Below are positions 1 to 11,246 of a DNA stretch of 64,000 nt, piece after piece. The notes under the pieces are model-generated. The model saw only the letters and a list, made by a program, of their open reading frames with translations. It was not told the DNA's origin and did not search any database. Position 1 is the first letter of the stretch. Each line of letters begins with the position of its first letter. Source of the stretch: Drosophila pseudoobscura (taxonomy: Eukaryota; Arthropoda; Insecta; Diptera; Drosophilidae); contig NC_046679.1 of assembly GCF_009870125.1 (NCBI RefSeq), forward strand, positions 18,166,001 through 18,230,000. Reading direction: 5' to 3'. Position numbers and translations under genes: made by a program.

Positions 1-250
1 CACCTCAAATATACTTATGAGAATTTGTAGATCAGATCCTATAATCCTCATTTCAAAACTGATATACATAAGTCACATCATTTTCAAAAACGCTCTTTCT
101 TCGTATAGTCATATTTACACTGCACTATTTACACTTTAAGCTAATTTAAAATCTACATTGCATATACACAAAAGTCTATTTAATACCGTCACGGATCGGA
201 TGTATGTACATATAGTACATAAATGTATTTAAGCCCTTTACCGAAAGCTT

Positions 251-522
251 TCATATTGAACCAACTCTCTCCATAAGATACCAGGGTAGAAACACAGATG
301 CGGCAACAACGGCGACACATGTGGCGCACAAAGCAATTGTCGTTGAAAGATTTGAGGTTGAGAAGTGATCTTCTTTTTCCTCAAACTCTTCGTGTGGATG
401 CTTTTCAAACTCCAGGACCTCGACATCAAACCGAAAGCGCACTTTCGATTCTGGCGACTCCTTGCGCCAAACCAAATGTCCCGACGACTCGCGTCGCTCC
501 AGGCTCCATTTCGGGTCGTGGA
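251..522 (-). CDS. Terminal coding exon of an unidentified tail-anchored protein (partial)
   Basis: I do not recognise the gene. A pyrimidine-rich acceptor (T-run then TTTGCAG at 523-530, minus strand) opens a frame of about 90 codons that ends in TGA at 251-253. The exon encodes an acidic/basic stretch, then KVRFRF, then an acidic region (HPHEEFEEKED). It ends in one hydrophobic segment of about 20 residues (TTIALCATCVAVVAASVFLP) followed by a short tail WYLMERVGSI. That layout suggests a C-terminally anchored membrane protein. KVRFRF resembles the RVxF docking motif for protein phosphatase 1, which is a short motif and weak evidence on its own. The frame stays open up to the acceptor and has no ATG there, so at least one upstream exon exists at higher coordinates; I could not locate it. 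The sequence composition and the clean acceptor make a real exon likely. Confidence 0.55.
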
Positions 523-2300
523 CTGCAAATAAAAAAAAAAATGGTGCTAGTGATTAACCAGAAAGATAGGCTATTTCGGTGACCAAGGCTTTTAAAATTC
601 TAGCAGATCCTAATTTTCTATGCTAGCTTGATGGTTATATATTAGAAAGAGGGTATTATTATAAAGTACGAATATACAAACATATGTATACATTTATTCC
701 TTATCAGGATGACGAGATGAATCGACATACGCTAGCTGTCCGTCTGTCTGTGCCAATGTATGCTAGTCTCTCAGCTTCGAAGTAATTTTGAAATTTTAGT
801 AACTTTTCATAGAGCATTTATGTCAGTTCTCGCATTATAAATTATTTAGAATCTCGTAGTACGAATGACATTATCAAATCCTTTTCCTTATGGAGGAGGA
901 ACGTTGTGAGTTGCTGCTGCGACCGCAACTCTACATTTAGGCTCTCCTCCGCCAGACGGCGCTTATATTGAACGACAAAGAGAGCGTGCGAGAGAGAAAG
1001 AAAATCAGTCGGAACGTGATTCTCTTATAAGCTCTCAGATCTAGGCGTTCATCTGGAGCGATATGCAAAGCCGACCAGGAAACGTAAGTGTTAGAGAGAG
1101 ACAGAGGGAGAGAGAATCAAATTTTTTTCTTCATTCTGGCTATAAAAATAATACGATCTATATTCTCTATAATTCTGTGTTTTTAAATTTCTCTGTGGAT
1201 CCTCCTTGTGGGGGCAGAAAATGTTGTTGTTAGCCTTTGATTATTAAAAATAAAAATCTTTTTGTCCAGTTTGTGTATATTAATACATTTATGTTAAAAA
1301 TTAAATATTTACCTGATCCAGTCATTATACCTCGTTGACCTGGTGATATTGATTAGAGTCTGAAATTATACAAAAGTAGCGTTACAAATATACAAATATT
1401 TTTGCTTGAAAAGAGTTGCGCTGCCTTTTACATCGTGCCAAAATATTACAAGAGAGCAACGATTTGAAGAACTAAATAATCCAACTGATATTGAAAATGT
1501 AGAAATAACATAGTACCACAGCTACTATGGAACTGTCTTTCAATATATTGGAAAGAGTGAAGACTTAACAGCAATATCATTTAAGTTTTTCGGCATGCTG
1601 AGTGCACACAGGATACTCGTCGTATTGCACAACATTTCAATTGAGGAGAGTGAGACCAGCAATATATCTACGTATCTTTTGGAAAATCATGCAGTAGTAG
1701 TGAGAAGTATGTATGTATGTAACGCTCTACAATGGTTTTTTTGTATCTAATTGGTGACAATCCAGCTTAAGATAAACGATAATTAACGGAAAAAATGTGC
1801 CCAACCTTTCTCCCTTCGAGAAATCCTGGGTAAGCCCTTCAATGTACATATGTATATCTATCAACAATATCATGAAAAATATTTCGAGAAATGTACTGCC
1901 CGATAACCTCAGTCAGTCTCAGTCGCAGTGAGTTGATAGCCATGACAAGCGACAACTCACACGTTCCAGCTAAACTTCGTCCATCTCATTAGAAATTCCC
2001 GCACACTATCATTCACTGAAAGCTTTATCCAACAAGCACCGACTATGCGACACTGTATTGAAGTTAAATGTAACCCTGTCCTTCACCGCCCAATTGTCTC
2101 CAATGAACAAGTTACTGCCGATTGGAGCAGTGCCTGTACCGAAGCCAGTACATGAATGGGCCACCTAGACTTTGGAAGGTTAAAATGCTTTTGCAGTTTA
2201 CTCACATACTTAGGTAGGAAGACACCACCTGATTTGGGGTACACCCTATACACTATACAACGGTATATTGTATTCATAAAAATATATATAAATATAAAAC
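523..2300. other. Non-coding stretch with dispersed-repeat fragments
   Basis: No supported gene. About 880-1130 holds a purine-rich block (GAGAGA runs) and the phrase ctcagatctaggcgttcat, which recurs in altered form near 47570 (ctgagaactaggcgtcaa), so it is probably a dispersed repeat. The short ATG-led stretch ending at a GTAAGT near 1083 lies in this repeat, so I do not call it an exon. Confidence 0.4.
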
Positions 2301-2320
2301 AGCCTAAGGGAAGGATACTC

Positions 2321-2640
2321 AAAATGAGTATAGGGTTATATTATATTTGTGGTGAAAATGGATGTGTGTAACGTCCAGAAGGAATCGTTTCCGAACCCAT
2401 AAAGTATATATATTCTTGATCAGCATCAATAGCCGAGTCGATTGAGCCCTGTCTGTCTGTCCGTTTATCCGTCTGTTCGTCCATATAATCGCCTAGTGCT
2501 CAAAGACTATAAAAGCTAGAGCAACGACATATTATATCCGGACTTCTGTGATATGTCACTATTACAAGTATATTTCACCACAAAAGCCGAAAATCTGTGG
2601 CATCTACAAAATATCTTCTAGAGCGAACAAGAAAGGTATA
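2321..2640 (+). repeat. Dispersed repeat, copy A (inverted match to 33968-34116)
   Basis: The segment from aaaatgagtatagggttata through gatcagcatcaatagccgag to the gtctgtctgtccg run matches the reverse complement of 33968-34116 over roughly 140 bp with only a few differences by eye. Diverged pieces of the same type appear near 5200, 47815 and 63850. It abuts a LINE fragment at 2640-3000. The family name is not certain; such repeats are common in flies of the obscura group and may relate to SGM/DINE-type elements. Confidence 0.6.
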
Positions 2641-3000
2641 GAGAGTCTTTGTTATATAGGGGTCGTCAGATTCCTTTGACTACCTCTTTATAAACCCAAG
2701 CACGCCCATGGCCTTATTTACCATGGTAGAAATGTGTTCAGAAAACTTTATCTTTAACTTTAACCCCAAGATCATCCACCAGGGTGATTCTCTCAAGAGA
2801 ACCACCAAATAGAGTATAGGGAGCCAATAAAGGTGAAATGTCATAACTTTGCATTTCGAGGCATTAAAGTGTAACAAATTAGCACAACACCATGACTGAA
2901 AGTAATTGAGATCGGATTGCAAGTGAGAAGGAAATGAAATGTCCTTATACTGGACACACAGTTTAACGTCATCCACTTTCAATACTTTCATAAAAAACAA
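2640..3000 (-). mobile_element. Degenerate non-LTR retrotransposon (jockey-like LINE) reverse-transcriptase fragment
   Basis: On the minus strand the translation reads VDDVKLCVQYKD, then LQSDLNYFQSWCCANLLHFN, then SKCKVMTFH and KFSEHISTMVNKAMGVLGFIKR. This is the order of the Y/FADD catalytic-loop region and thumb of jockey-superfamily reverse transcriptases. The first catalytic Tyr/Phe-Ala of FADD is degraded to VDD, and an in-frame stop follows FIKR. The matching continuation (SKESDDPYIT-like) lies beyond that stop. No element ends are visible, so this is a decayed 5'-truncated remnant. Confidence 0.75.
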
Positions 3001-6000
3001 ATTCTATTTGGATGCAGAGTCAAAATCGGAACAATATACAGATTTTGTTTTCATCTGCTGAGCAGATTTCTGTTTTCTTGCTATTACTATTAATATTACT
3101 ACTACTTGGTAAATAACTTGTTTTTAAGGGCTTCAAGGGCCGCGGCTCTACTTTATACCCACTACTCAGTCAGTATATTTGTGAGCTTATGATTAATGTA
3201 ACCTATATAATATCTTTTATACATAATTATAACTGCCGAAAACCCATGTTTAAATATTAAAAGCCTGATTCTTTCGAAGGCCAAAGCTGTCAGTACACAA
3301 TATACCCTTTCTACTAAAAAAACGATGGGTATATACAAAATAATGGAATGTTACCTTCGTTTTTTTAAGCCATTTTTGCATTTTTCACCAAGTTCTCGAA
3401 CTTCAAAATAACATACGAAGGTCATAGTGCAAAATTAGCATTTAACGTTGTGCTTTGCCTTGGATCTTGAATGCCAACATAACGAAAGCATACAAAAACG
3501 AATTCTTATTTCATTCCCAAAATGTTAACTTGCTCGCCATCAAATCTTTAAAGATCGATCATTAACAGCTGATGTTCGAACCAAACAGATAAGCAATTTT
3601 ATTTATTTTTACTCGACAACACAAAACACATATTCTGGACTTTGTTCCAGCCATCGAGCTTTTGTACAATGCAATGCCCTGTAATTAATTCCTTTCAAAA
3701 AATACGATGCTTACAAATACTTTCGATCGTTTTCCAATAATATATGTAAATAATGCCATATAAGAAACTCACACAAATGAGTGCCTCTCGGTGCCGATAA
3801 TGGGCTTTTTTCATTTTAGCTGCTACTGCTCTCTGATAAGATTCACAAAGAAAGAAACGACAGCGTCAGCTCAACACTTTAATCAATGAACTCATAGACC
3901 ACTCAGCTGATTGCGAGCTTTTCCACTACGCGCTGGTACAGTATTATGTTCCAGCGAACAGAAGAGCTTTGCCATACACAATTACAGATGTCATATCTCG
4001 GGTGCACTGAGACACTTGGATATAGATGACAAATATATACTGTAGATGCCATCTTCCCGCGGACTCTGAGCCACCTTTCACCACTTCAATTATTAGTCAC
4101 ATCAGAATCAGAGTGCAGTGCAGGCCAATGTTCACTGTGCTCAAAACACAGAAACAAAGGACAAAGGTCGAATGGTTGGGTATTGGGTGTTGGGTAGCCT
4201 AGCCACAAGTACAAATACTACACATTACACTAGACACGACAAATTCACTGGAGGTACACGCCACACGCGCCGCCTAAAGATAAGAGTGGAAAGACCTCAT
4301 TCGGTTAATTGATGTACATACGCGCAAACTTGTACATACATACACATGTATGTACATATGTCCGTATGTATGCACATAGATCGTACATCGTATGTTGTCA
4401 ATTAATCAATACATTCAGTGTCAATGAGTATGAAGGCCTCATGCTAATCGATTGTTCAACTGTAGGAAAGTGGCGCCACTAGCAACCGACGTAAAACGAG
4501 TGTGTCAATGTTATGCTAATCAATTACAACCAATACAATACACTATTCTTTCTGCCACATTTATTTTTAAAAGTCGATGATGCTCAGCTGCATGTAAAGA
4601 TGTAAAGCTCGACGTGTTTTTGTTATTACCGCCTTGATTGATTTTAAAGCTCATCAGCGAGGCCAAGCACAGCACCGATTGCGGGTTGCGAATTAGTCAC
4701 ACAAAACAGACAAAAACACACTCTCTGCCACCGGCGTACAGCGGACGTAGCTGTCGATCTTGCAAGCTCTTGCCGAGTTTGCCCGCGCCGAACTATTGAA
4801 GTCCATGTATGAAACCAGACTGCCGATACCGCTCCGTCTACATTCCGCCGCAGCGCCAACAGTAGCAACGGGAGCCGCCGGAGCGAGCTCCACCGGCCCG
4901 AGAGGGGGGCTCGCCCTCGCCTCACACTATTGTGCTGTGCTTTTTGCTGCTGCTCGCAATAACCAAAGCGGTGCCAACTACAACTACCCAATTCGTTTCG
5001 CTCATCTTTGAATGGAATATGCTTTTAGATGCGAGTATTTTTATTTGAATTAGTCTTTCATCCCACTTTACGGCTGTATAAATATTCCAAATATTATACA
5101 TAAGTAATAGCTGAAACCGTGCAAGAGGTAGTACAAATTATTATCATTACCTAATAAAGAATATATACTAGAATCTCTGGCTCCATATGGTATGTATGTA
5201 TATAGAAATTGATCAGCATGAAGAGCCGAGTGGATATACATAGGTCCAGACCACTGGAAAATGTGAAAATGTGGAATTTTTTAAACACCTATATACATAT
5301 GTATGTATGTATAATACCTACTTAAATGCATGGAAGACTTTCCAAACCTCCAAGAATGCGTTATCAAGGCTCTTACTTACAAACATTGCAGTCAACATGC
5401 TGTATTTTTCAAATTTCGAAATGAAATGAAAGCATTTTAAAACTGATCCAATCCACAGTCGAAGCAGTATGAATTACACTAAGCAACAAAATCGAACTTT
5501 TATATTCCACCAACCAAAGCGACTTTTTTGGGGCTTTACATTTTTTGTATGTTCTTTTAGAGGTAATGCCTAGTTTTTCACATAACTTAAGAATCTTAAA
5601 ATTGTTCTTATTTGTTCGACACTTTTCCATATAATATCTTTTTAAAAAGACCGGACGTTACGTTGTGATCCGTAGCACACGTGCCGCGACACAATTCTAC
5701 AAGGAAGCCAAGAGTCAGCCACGGAAAATTTGTTCTCCATTCTTATCATAATAAGGTTCCGATCGAAGCCACAATCAGCACTCTGGTACATTAAATAATT
5801 ATAAGACAATACAAATATTTATAACGTATTACTTAAGGGGTTCGGAATGGAAAATAGGTTCCTCTGTTACATATACATCAGTACACTTTAACTGACATAT
5901 GTAGAACGATCGACCTGTGTGGGTATCAAAACCTTCCGCCAAGAAGCTACCATCCGTTGTTGGGTTAAATTTACACATTACAACCTTAGGTTGTTGTCAC

Positions 6001-6690
6001 TGTCAAAGAGTAATTGAGCTCAATTGAGCATACGCCTACCCTAATATTATACCCAGCCCAGCCGAAATAGCTTGTGCAGGGTAACAGCATCCACAAAGAG
6101 AAAACAATAGGTGTTGTTCTCTGTGCTTTATTTTGTTAATCTCGACATAACTACATATGCAGCTCTCCATGTGCCTGTGTATTGAGTGATACTTGCCATA
6201 CTGTCTGATCTGATTGTACTTCCAGTGCGCTGTGTTGACAGCTCTCTTTGCATACATATGTATGTACATTCTTACATACACATGTATGTTCAAGTACGTA
6301 CAAGTATGTATTTAAATAATAAACTCTGAGCGGAGAGACTCAGATTATCTGCGCGGAGCGCGAATGAATTATCATTTTCCCTTCGACTGCCCCCATCATT
6401 GGACCAAAACGAAAACCACCAGGGAGCTCTCGGAAGACGCATAGTGAGGTCCGAGTCCCGAGTCCCAAGCAAAGAATAACATCGTAATCAGAACACACAA
6501 GCATATACATACATACATATGTATATAAACGTATTGTACAGTTCCCTGTTGTAAGTATCAAATATAGTTATGTCTCGAGCAGCGACATCTGAACGGTCCA
6601 ACTCTGAAGACAGGTAAGTGGTCCCTGCGCGTCTAGCGAAGCAAATGATTTCTGTATCTTGGTCTCGCACCCTGAAGTAGCAACGCACAT
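3001..6690. other. Intergenic DNA, no supported gene
   Basis: AT-rich sequence with TATG/CATA microsatellites (for example around 4330-4390, 5290-5320 and 6250-6310). About 4640-5000 is a GC-rich island with no convincing splice-linked frame. On the minus strand it could be a leader or first exon of the gene ending at 251, but I see no decisive donor. A short piece near 5200-5240 (gatcagcatgaagagccgag) is another fragment of the dispersed repeat described at 2321. Confidence 0.4.
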
Positions 6691-6786
6691 ACTTGCTTGA
6701 CCGAGGTGCTCAGGAACTGTGCCGATATTCAATCGCTAGAAAGCTTGAGCCTGCCCCACAGCTACGACTACTACAACGAGCGGAAG

Positions 6787-7588
6787 ATGATTTCGCCAAA
6801 CCCGTATTCTTTCAGCGGGAACGTGTCAAATAGCAGCTGCGCCAGCGACGACGACGTTTCCTTTACAGACTGTTTACTCGAAGACAATGGCCGCATTTCG
6901 TTGGCCTACGAAAATCTGAGAAGCATTCCAAGGCGACTTGCAGACAAGTTCGCAGCACAGACCAAGTGTCTAGATCTCAGTCATAATGACTTTCGCGATT
7001 TGAAATTTCTCTCCTTCTTCGAAAACCTGGACACACTGATTTTGGACAGAAATATGAATTTGGACTTGAACACTCTTCCTTATCTACCAAGCCTAAATAT
7101 ATTGTGGTAAGTCATCTGCATCGATTATAATGATCACACTGACACTGACACTGTTGTCACTATCTTTTAGGATCAACAACTGCGATATCTCCAATACAGA
7201 CTGGATACACCGGATTGAACGCAACTGCCCGGCGCTGGAACAACTGTCGTGCATGGGCAACATCCGCACCGCCGTTGCCAGTCAGAGTGCCGAAATAGAT
7301 GTCGGGCGCGACTATATTCTTCAAGTATTACCCAATCTTAAATATCTTGACGGTGTGCCGGTGCCGGTTTCCGTCAGCCAGAACAACGGGAACGGTAGCC
7401 CTGCTGTTCTCTTTTCCCCTTCCCAAGGGCAATGCCAAGACTCAACGAGCCACACAGGCAGTGGGAAAATTTCCACACCGACACTCGCATTCAAGAATCT
7501 CTTCCGGCTCAAACCATCCACAAAGCCGCATGGTCCTGATGGAGCTCGAAGCGAACATATGTATGGAAACGGCTCGTCCACAAACTAA
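6787..7588 (+). CDS. Leucine-rich-repeat protein, LRMDA (C10orf11)-like
   Basis: Two exons, 6787-7106 and 7171-7588, are joined through GTAAGT/TTTTAG with the Trp codon TG|G split across the intron. They give about 245 residues. The middle holds leucine-rich repeats (CLDLSHNDFRDLKFL, LDTLILDRN, LPSLNILWINNCDI). An LRR-cap follows, LEQLSCMGNIRTA and then DYILQVLPNLKYLDGVPVP, closely resembling the ending of the vertebrate leucine-rich melanocyte differentiation-associated protein. The last 80 residues are low-complexity Ser/Gly/Asn. The function in flies is not known to me. The start is uncertain: the frame is open back to about 6676 with no ATG, so I chose the first in-frame ATG, and an upstream exon joined near the AG at 6732 is an alternative. 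A poly(A) signal AATAAA lies at 7893-7898. Confidence 0.75.
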
Positions 7589-8573
7589 CATAACATCAAC
7601 AAATGGTTCGGCAAAGGTCATATGCATATGTTAGCCTATGATATTTGGACATCCATGGAATTATTAGGATGCAAATGTGTACAGGTATATGATAATTGTC
7701 ATTAACTAAATATGTACACTTATGCTAATGCAAATAATTACTATATGCTAAAAAAGAAACCTAACGTCATAAAATACATTTTTACAATGCAGCGACTGAA
7801 CATCAGTAAAGTAAGTGTTCTTCATGAATCACATTCATGAACTCTACATTCCCAATCATTTGTCTTATTTTTATTCATTGTACAAATATTATAATAAAGA
7901 CGACGTCAAATATGCACCTATTATGATTGATTTTCATTTCGCCTTACAGAAACAGCTTCTCCGGCACCATTAAACGCACATACATATGTATCCAAAATCC
8001 CAGTCTTGTGCGGTAACTTCTCGAAGTGCTCGCGCCCCAATCCGCTCTCCCCCCACAGCTCACTCACTTACAGTAAGACTCGCAAAGGCACCTGTTCCTC
8101 TTCCTCTCATCAAACATGTGATTACAAGACGGAGTGGAATGAATTGTGTATATTCTATAATAAAGCTAAAACCAAAGCGATTAACATGCAAAGGTATTCA
8201 AATCTTCAGCCCAAAAAGATAGAAATACTATTGTGTACAAGCAAGCAATATGTTGGTTCCTATATGAATAAAAGAGGAACAAAGAAGTTGAAATACAATT
8301 TTTCTCATCTTTCTGCAAAGTTTATTTCCGAACTATCTTAACGCAGTCAATTCAAAGATTGATGCGATGCGCAGAACTACTGAATAACTGAGCATGAAAA
8401 AATACTTACTCGGATGCAGTGATTGATTATGTTCTAATTTACACCCGGCTTTTTTTAAATATTTGTATATGCTAATTGTTCAGAATCAGAAATTGAAAAG
8501 TTATTTTTGAGAATATTTGGAATTTTTAGACAGATATTGCACAAATGAAGTTACCAATAAGTGCATCTTTGGG
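7589..8573. other. Intergenic between convergent LRR and EMC2 genes
   Basis: It contains the poly(A) signal of the LRR gene at 7893 and a second AATAAA near 8159. A frame of about 110 codons (8006-8341, no ATG start, Cys/Ser-rich) is present. It has no recognisable domain or splice context, so I do not annotate it as a gene. Confidence 0.4.
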
Positions 8574-9762
8574 TCAATTTGACTTTATTTCCATGTTTCC
8601 TAATGCTGCCTCCAACGAGAGAATCAATTTCTCATTGTTTTTGATTGAAGACTGCTTGGCGGTATGGGACGAAACTTGTTCCAGGGCCCACTGTGCCAGC
8701 TTGTGCGACTCTTTGCGCTTGGAACTTACTGTTTTGGAATTGGCCAAAAAGTTGCAACTCAAATAAAGGCCATATAGCGCACGCAAATTGTGAGGATTCA
8801 ACTTTAGAGCCTGCGAATAGTACGTACGAGCTGCTTCAACATTTTCAACGCCACCCTGCAAGGAGAAAAACGAATTGTCCCTCTGTTTTAATTAGAATTA
8901 TAGAACTAACTCACCATAGTGTAGCGTATCTCTGCGAGTCTTTGATGTATTAAATGGCTATGAGGATTGTGCAACAAAACTTCCTCCATGCAAAATGCTG
9001 CCTTTCCGTACTCGCCCTCGGCCAGGTACATGCTGCATAGCTCGTGCCATGCTTCTTGATCCGACATAAACCTGCGAAAAGGAGAAATTAGCGAGAATTC
9101 CTCTCCAATGGATTATACAGAAATTTGTACTTTTTCAGATAGTCGTTTAGTTCTTTGATGGCTTCAACTCGACGACCACGCGCCTTCAGTATAGCAATCT
9201 TCCTTTTCCGGGGCGCAGCATTTGTCTCATCTTTGGCTATTATGGCATCCAGAACGTCATCGGCCTCGTCATATTGTTCAAGTGCTTCATACCGCATCGC
9301 TTTGAACTTCATAACGCGCAAACTACCAGGAAACTCCAGGCTCAGCTGCTTGGTGCACTTAGTGGCAATGTCGAATTGCGCCGTGTCCAGTGCCGCTATT
9401 ATTACCTGCTCCAAAATCAGATGACGCTCATTGCCAGTTTTATGGACTTTGTCTTCGAGTACCGCGACCCAAAGCTGGACAACCTCCTCGCTATGACGTC
9501 CGGTTTCCTCGCGCCACTTTCTGAACTGGTCTCGCACATCTGGAAAAATGGATAAGTTTTAATATGCTTTTCCAGCTTATTTAATTTAAATATTCGCATA
9601 TGCATCTGCATACATACATATGTATTTTCTTTTGTACATACGTACACATGCAGATAGAAAGGGACACATGCTTAATTTAATTTTAGTCAAATACGCCCGT
9701 AAGCTAAATGGAACAGCAAAAACTTTACCTGACCAGCTCATTTCCTCATAGTTCAGGGACAT
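8574..9762 (-). CDS. EMC2: ER membrane protein complex subunit 2 (EMC2/TTC35)
   Basis: Four exons on the minus strand: 9729-9762, 9131-9539, 8915-9071 and 8574-8855. All have GT-AG junctions in consistent phase and give 293 residues, against 297 in human EMC2. EMC2 is the cytosolic TPR scaffold of the ER membrane complex, which inserts tail-anchored and multipass proteins into the ER membrane. The sequence shows TPR helices such as VMKFKAMRYEALEQYDEADD and ALKLNPHNLRALYGLYLS, and the conserved SDQEAWHEL phrase just after the second intron. The start MSLNYEEMSWSG is the only ATG before the first donor. The gene is convergent with the LRR gene and divergent from the xylulokinase gene, with about 1.5 kb between starts. 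D. melanogaster has a known homologue (CG17556, from memory). Confidence 0.93.
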
Positions 9763-11016
9763 TTTTACTGACACGGCTTTATCTTTCTTTTACTTTAATT
9801 TATGTCAATTATGTTAAAATTATGAGTTCAGAAAAACAAGTGTTGTAAAACAAAAAACGAGTGTTGTAAGTCGCAGTTTAACCCACATAAGCCACCTTTA
9901 AGACACCTCCATTTAAACGAATGAACAACTTAATCTAAACCGCAGAAAATAATACTGTTTGTAAATATTCCTTGCAGATCATTCACTTAAAAAACAATGA
10001 TAACGATATCTTTCACCAGAACTGAGCGAAAATTCTTTAAGTTTCACCATTTTAGTCACCATTTAAATACCTACTGTTCTTAAGTGGGTTAATCAAAATG
10101 ATATTTCTCGAATCTTATTATTGGTTTAGTACTAATAATATTTATTATTGGAAGTGCGCCAGGGACGCTCTGATTATAGGCACTGATTATAGCATGGTAC
10201 CATTGTAAGTTAATTGTTTGCCTTTTACGCATGTAACGCTTCAAAATTCATGGTAAAGGGCTAATCTTCGGCTCGATCCACAGTGTAAAAGCCTTTTTTA
10301 AGACAATTTTTTAAATTTCCTTTGGAAATTTTTGGGCCAGTTAAAATATAATGTATAATGTTGCTTCGGTGACAATTGAGTACACGCACGAGGTTAATTG
10401 CACATGTATTCGTATCCTTATTTGTTTCTATTAGTTGCTATTTACACAATGTAACTTAACATAATGGTAAGCTGTTCCGCCTAGGGCTACTCCGGGCTTG
10501 GCAATCGATCTCGGCGCTTGCCTTAGTCCGCCGCACCACCCGGATCTGGTGCCAGCTGCATCCTGCACCCAACGCATCCGACGCCACTACCTTGCCACTC
10601 AGCTCCACTGAGACCTTACGCGAACTGACCCGTTATCGCCCTGAACATCGTGGCTCCTCCCCTAACCACAAGCCTGTCAATCTTCGGCATCTTCTCCTTT
10701 TTCCGCCTTGCTCCTCCTGCTTCCCCAGCTTCAAAGTCGACCGCCATTGCTGGCGGCTTCCTTGAGCAGTCGTCTCCAATTCCTGTGTTTTCAAGTCGTT
10801 AGATCAGAAATACCCGCGACTTTTGATTCAAATAATGGACAGATAGAGCGAGAGACCAAGCTGAAGTATGGAATTGTAATCAATCTTCTGAAAGCCAGTA
10901 ATGAAACGATAAATTCCTACTAAATAATTTGTGATGAAAACGAAATCAAAATATGTGAGCAGTCAGCAATCAAAATAAAAGCAGCTTCAGCGGTGATATT
11001 CGTATTGACACGTATT
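9763..11016. other. Intergenic between EMC2 and xylulokinase
   Basis: The first part is AT-rich. About 10470-10790 is unusually GC-rich and C-rich on the plus strand, but its frames are interrupted by stops on both strands. It may be an old transposon or retrogene fragment; I cannot identify it. Confidence 0.35.
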
Positions 11017-11027
11017 TGGTCACACTG
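11017..11027 (+). promoter_or_regulatory. Core promoter Motif 1 (M1BP site), xylulokinase
   Basis: TGGTCACACTG matches the Drosophila Motif 1 consensus YGGTCACACTR exactly. It lies 220 bp upstream of the xylulokinase ATG. A near-DRE (cATCGATa) follows at about 11045. Both are typical of TATA-less housekeeping promoters. Confidence 0.7.
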
Positions 11028-11246
11028 TGGTGTAAAACACGATCATCGATATAATTGAAGAAGCATCGTATGCATGTCTATCGCGTAGCAATCATCCCCA
11101 GTTGTTTATAAAGCAGCACATTCAAAATTTCAGGTTTATTAAAAATTCTTTTGGCCACAAAGCGGGCGACTTCCGCATGTTGGATGTGAACGAGCCGTCC
11201 ATTACAAGGCAATAGACGTAACCAATCCGAAAGGGAAGATAGTACA

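Noticed and set aside
1030-1090. TATA-like ttataag plus short ATG-led exon with GTAAGT donor
   Set aside because: The phrase ctcagatctaggcgttcat recurs in the dispersed repeat near 47570, so it is more likely part of a repeat than a gene start.
4640-5011. GC-rich island with open frames on both strands
   Set aside because: Could be a first exon, but no donor, domain or homologous protein supports either strand.
8006-8341. 111-codon Cys/Ser-rich frame between the LRR gene and EMC2
   Set aside because: Starts without ATG, lies between poly(A) signals, and shows no recognisable family; kept only as a note.
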